A stretch of 64,000 bases of DNA. Origin: Motiliproteus sp036961355. GTDB lineage: Bacteria > Pseudomonadota > Gammaproteobacteria > Pseudomonadales > Balneatricaceae. Under the pieces are notes generated by a model. The model had not been told where the DNA came from, did not search any database, and worked only from the letters and a program-made list of their open reading frames with translations. Both the position numbers and the translations under genes were made by a program. This document shows positions 63,297 to 64,000 of the stretch, piece after piece. Where the stretch lies: assembly GCA_036961355.1 (NCBI GenBank), contig JBALVL010000001.1, forward strand, positions 62,001 through 126,000, written 5' to 3'. Position 1 is the first letter of the stretch; every line of letters starts with the position of its first letter.

Positions 63297-64000
63297 CAGC
63301 GGGCGCTATAAACTCGCTTATGCTGGTTAATCGACTCCAACCGAAACGGGCCGGTTGTCTGTTCAGGCATAGCGTGATCGCCACCATCAGCCGGAATTTC
63401 GAAGTTATAAAAGCGCAGGTACTCGGAATAGCTCAACTCTGTCCGTGCCTGCAGCATCGCTGCATGGCGATCGCTATGCAGGTAATCGCGATAGCCCGAT
63501 ACCACGGTGCCGCTGAAAAATTCGGAGACACAACCCGAGCCGTAACTAAAGAAGCCGATCTGCTTACCCGTCAGATCCTGGTCGGCGTGGTCAAACAGTG
63601 AGGTCAAGCCGATATAAATCGAGGCGGTGTAGCTGTTACCGATGGTACGGTTGTACTTTAACGTCGGCGCGGTCATCAGCGCTCGAGCTTCAACATCGCG
63701 ATCGCTGCCACAGAAACGTGCCAGTTGAGTTTGCGACTTCTCCGCCATACGACTGAACGGCAGGTGATAACACATATAATCGAGCTGTTCGAAGGCGGTA
63801 CCGCCCTGCTCGATATAATCGCCGTAGGCTTGTTTCAGGGCTTTGAGATAGATCTTGGTCGAGTATTTACCATCAACCAACGCGGTGGCGCGATAGTTTG
63901 GTCGCCAGAAATCCATCACATCTTCGGTATAACGGCCCGATTGCGAGTGGATTTCGACCAATTTAGGTTGTGCACTGATCAGAATAGCCACAGCACCGCA
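63296..64000 (-). CDS. mvaS: hydroxymethylglutaryl-CoA synthase (5' end outside the window)
   Basis: The C-terminal 234 residues of HMG-CoA synthase, which condenses acetyl-CoA with acetoacetyl-CoA. The window edge falls in a CGAVAILIS stretch, the glycine-rich part that precedes the conserved MDFWRPNY. Further signatures are YMCYHLPFSRMAEK (with the general-base His) and GNSYTASIYIGL. The catalytic cysteine lies outside the window. First visible gene of the mevalonate run, overlapping the next start by 1 base. Confidence 0.93.
   Translation of the reverse strand, partial: CGAVAILISAQPKLVEIHSQSGRYTEDVMDFWRPNYRATALVDGKYSTKIYLKALKQAYGDYIEQGGTAFEQLDYMCYHLPFSRMAEKSQTQLARFCGSDRDVEARALMTAPTLKYNRTIGNSYTASIYIGLTSLFDHADQDLTGKQIGFFSYGSGCVSEFFSGTVVSGYRDYLHSDRHAAMLQARTELSYSEYLRFYNFEIPADGGDHAMPEQTTGPFRLESINQHKRVYSAR

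Overview
The window reads as a chromosomal segment of a marine-type gammaproteobacterium. The evidence is an AcnB-type aconitase, ZapE, the sodium/proton antiporter NhaB, a sodium-pumping oxaloacetate decarboxylase, the Yej ABC transporter, DNA polymerase II, a metG/mrp neighbourhood and a dnaQ-rnhA...gloB-mltD block like that of E. coli. Base composition looks close to 50 % GC throughout. A complete-looking mevalonate operon and an arsJ-gap arsenate locus are accessory traits that fit Oceanospirillales-like bacteria, but the genus cannot be fixed from this sequence alone.

Layout. 1-8.5 kb: acnB, a DUF2185 protein with zapE, nhaB behind a structured leader, and selO. 8.5-15.4 kb: a three-gene signalling operon (REC-DUF3369-GGDEF-EAL regulator, periplasmic binding lipoprotein, PAS-rich histidine kinase) preceded by a perfect FNR/Anr-type site. 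15.5-17.8 kb: arsJ-gap. 17.8-18.5 kb: a gene-poor stretch with one very small ORF and a strong terminator. 18.5-24.7 kb: an unknown protein with dcd, then mrp/apbC, trmA and metG. 25.4-31.5 kb: five exopolysaccharide genes in the order known from exosortase-A (XrtA) loci, without the rest of such a locus. 31.5-41.6 kb: dnaQ/rnhA, methyltransferase, gloB and mltD, split by an inserted LysR gene plus oadGAB. 41.8-47.6 kb: yejABEF, carrying a tandem duplication of the 3' end of yejB that forms a 53-codon ORF. 47.6-53.4 kb: orphan periplasmic binding proteins, a YebG-like protein, two decayed genes and a LysR regulator. 53.8-56.1 kb: an octaheme cytochrome with HEAT and TPR segments. 56.2-64 kb, all on the minus strand: HMG-CoA synthase (cut by the window edge), two GHMP kinases, diphosphomevalonate decarboxylase and polB in one tight run, then ubiX and a PNPOx-like protein.

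How the parts work together. NhaB and OadGAB both handle sodium: NhaB expels Na+ at the expense of protons, and OadGAB pumps Na+ out by decarboxylating oxaloacetate. ArsJ exports 1-arseno-3-phosphoglycerate made by the neighbouring GAPDH, giving arsenate resistance. The mevalonate genes turn acetoacetyl-CoA-derived HMG-CoA into isopentenyl diphosphate, with HMG-CoA reductase not seen here. The signalling operon most likely couples a periplasmic ligand, and possibly oxygen limitation, to breakdown of cyclic di-GMP.

No rRNA, tRNA, CRISPR array or insertion sequence was recognised. The points most worth following are the yejB tail duplication, the FNR-linked signalling triad, the nhaB leader RNA, the 26-bp perfect palindrome between trmA and metG, the truncated XrtA-type locus, and the mevalonate-polB arrangement.
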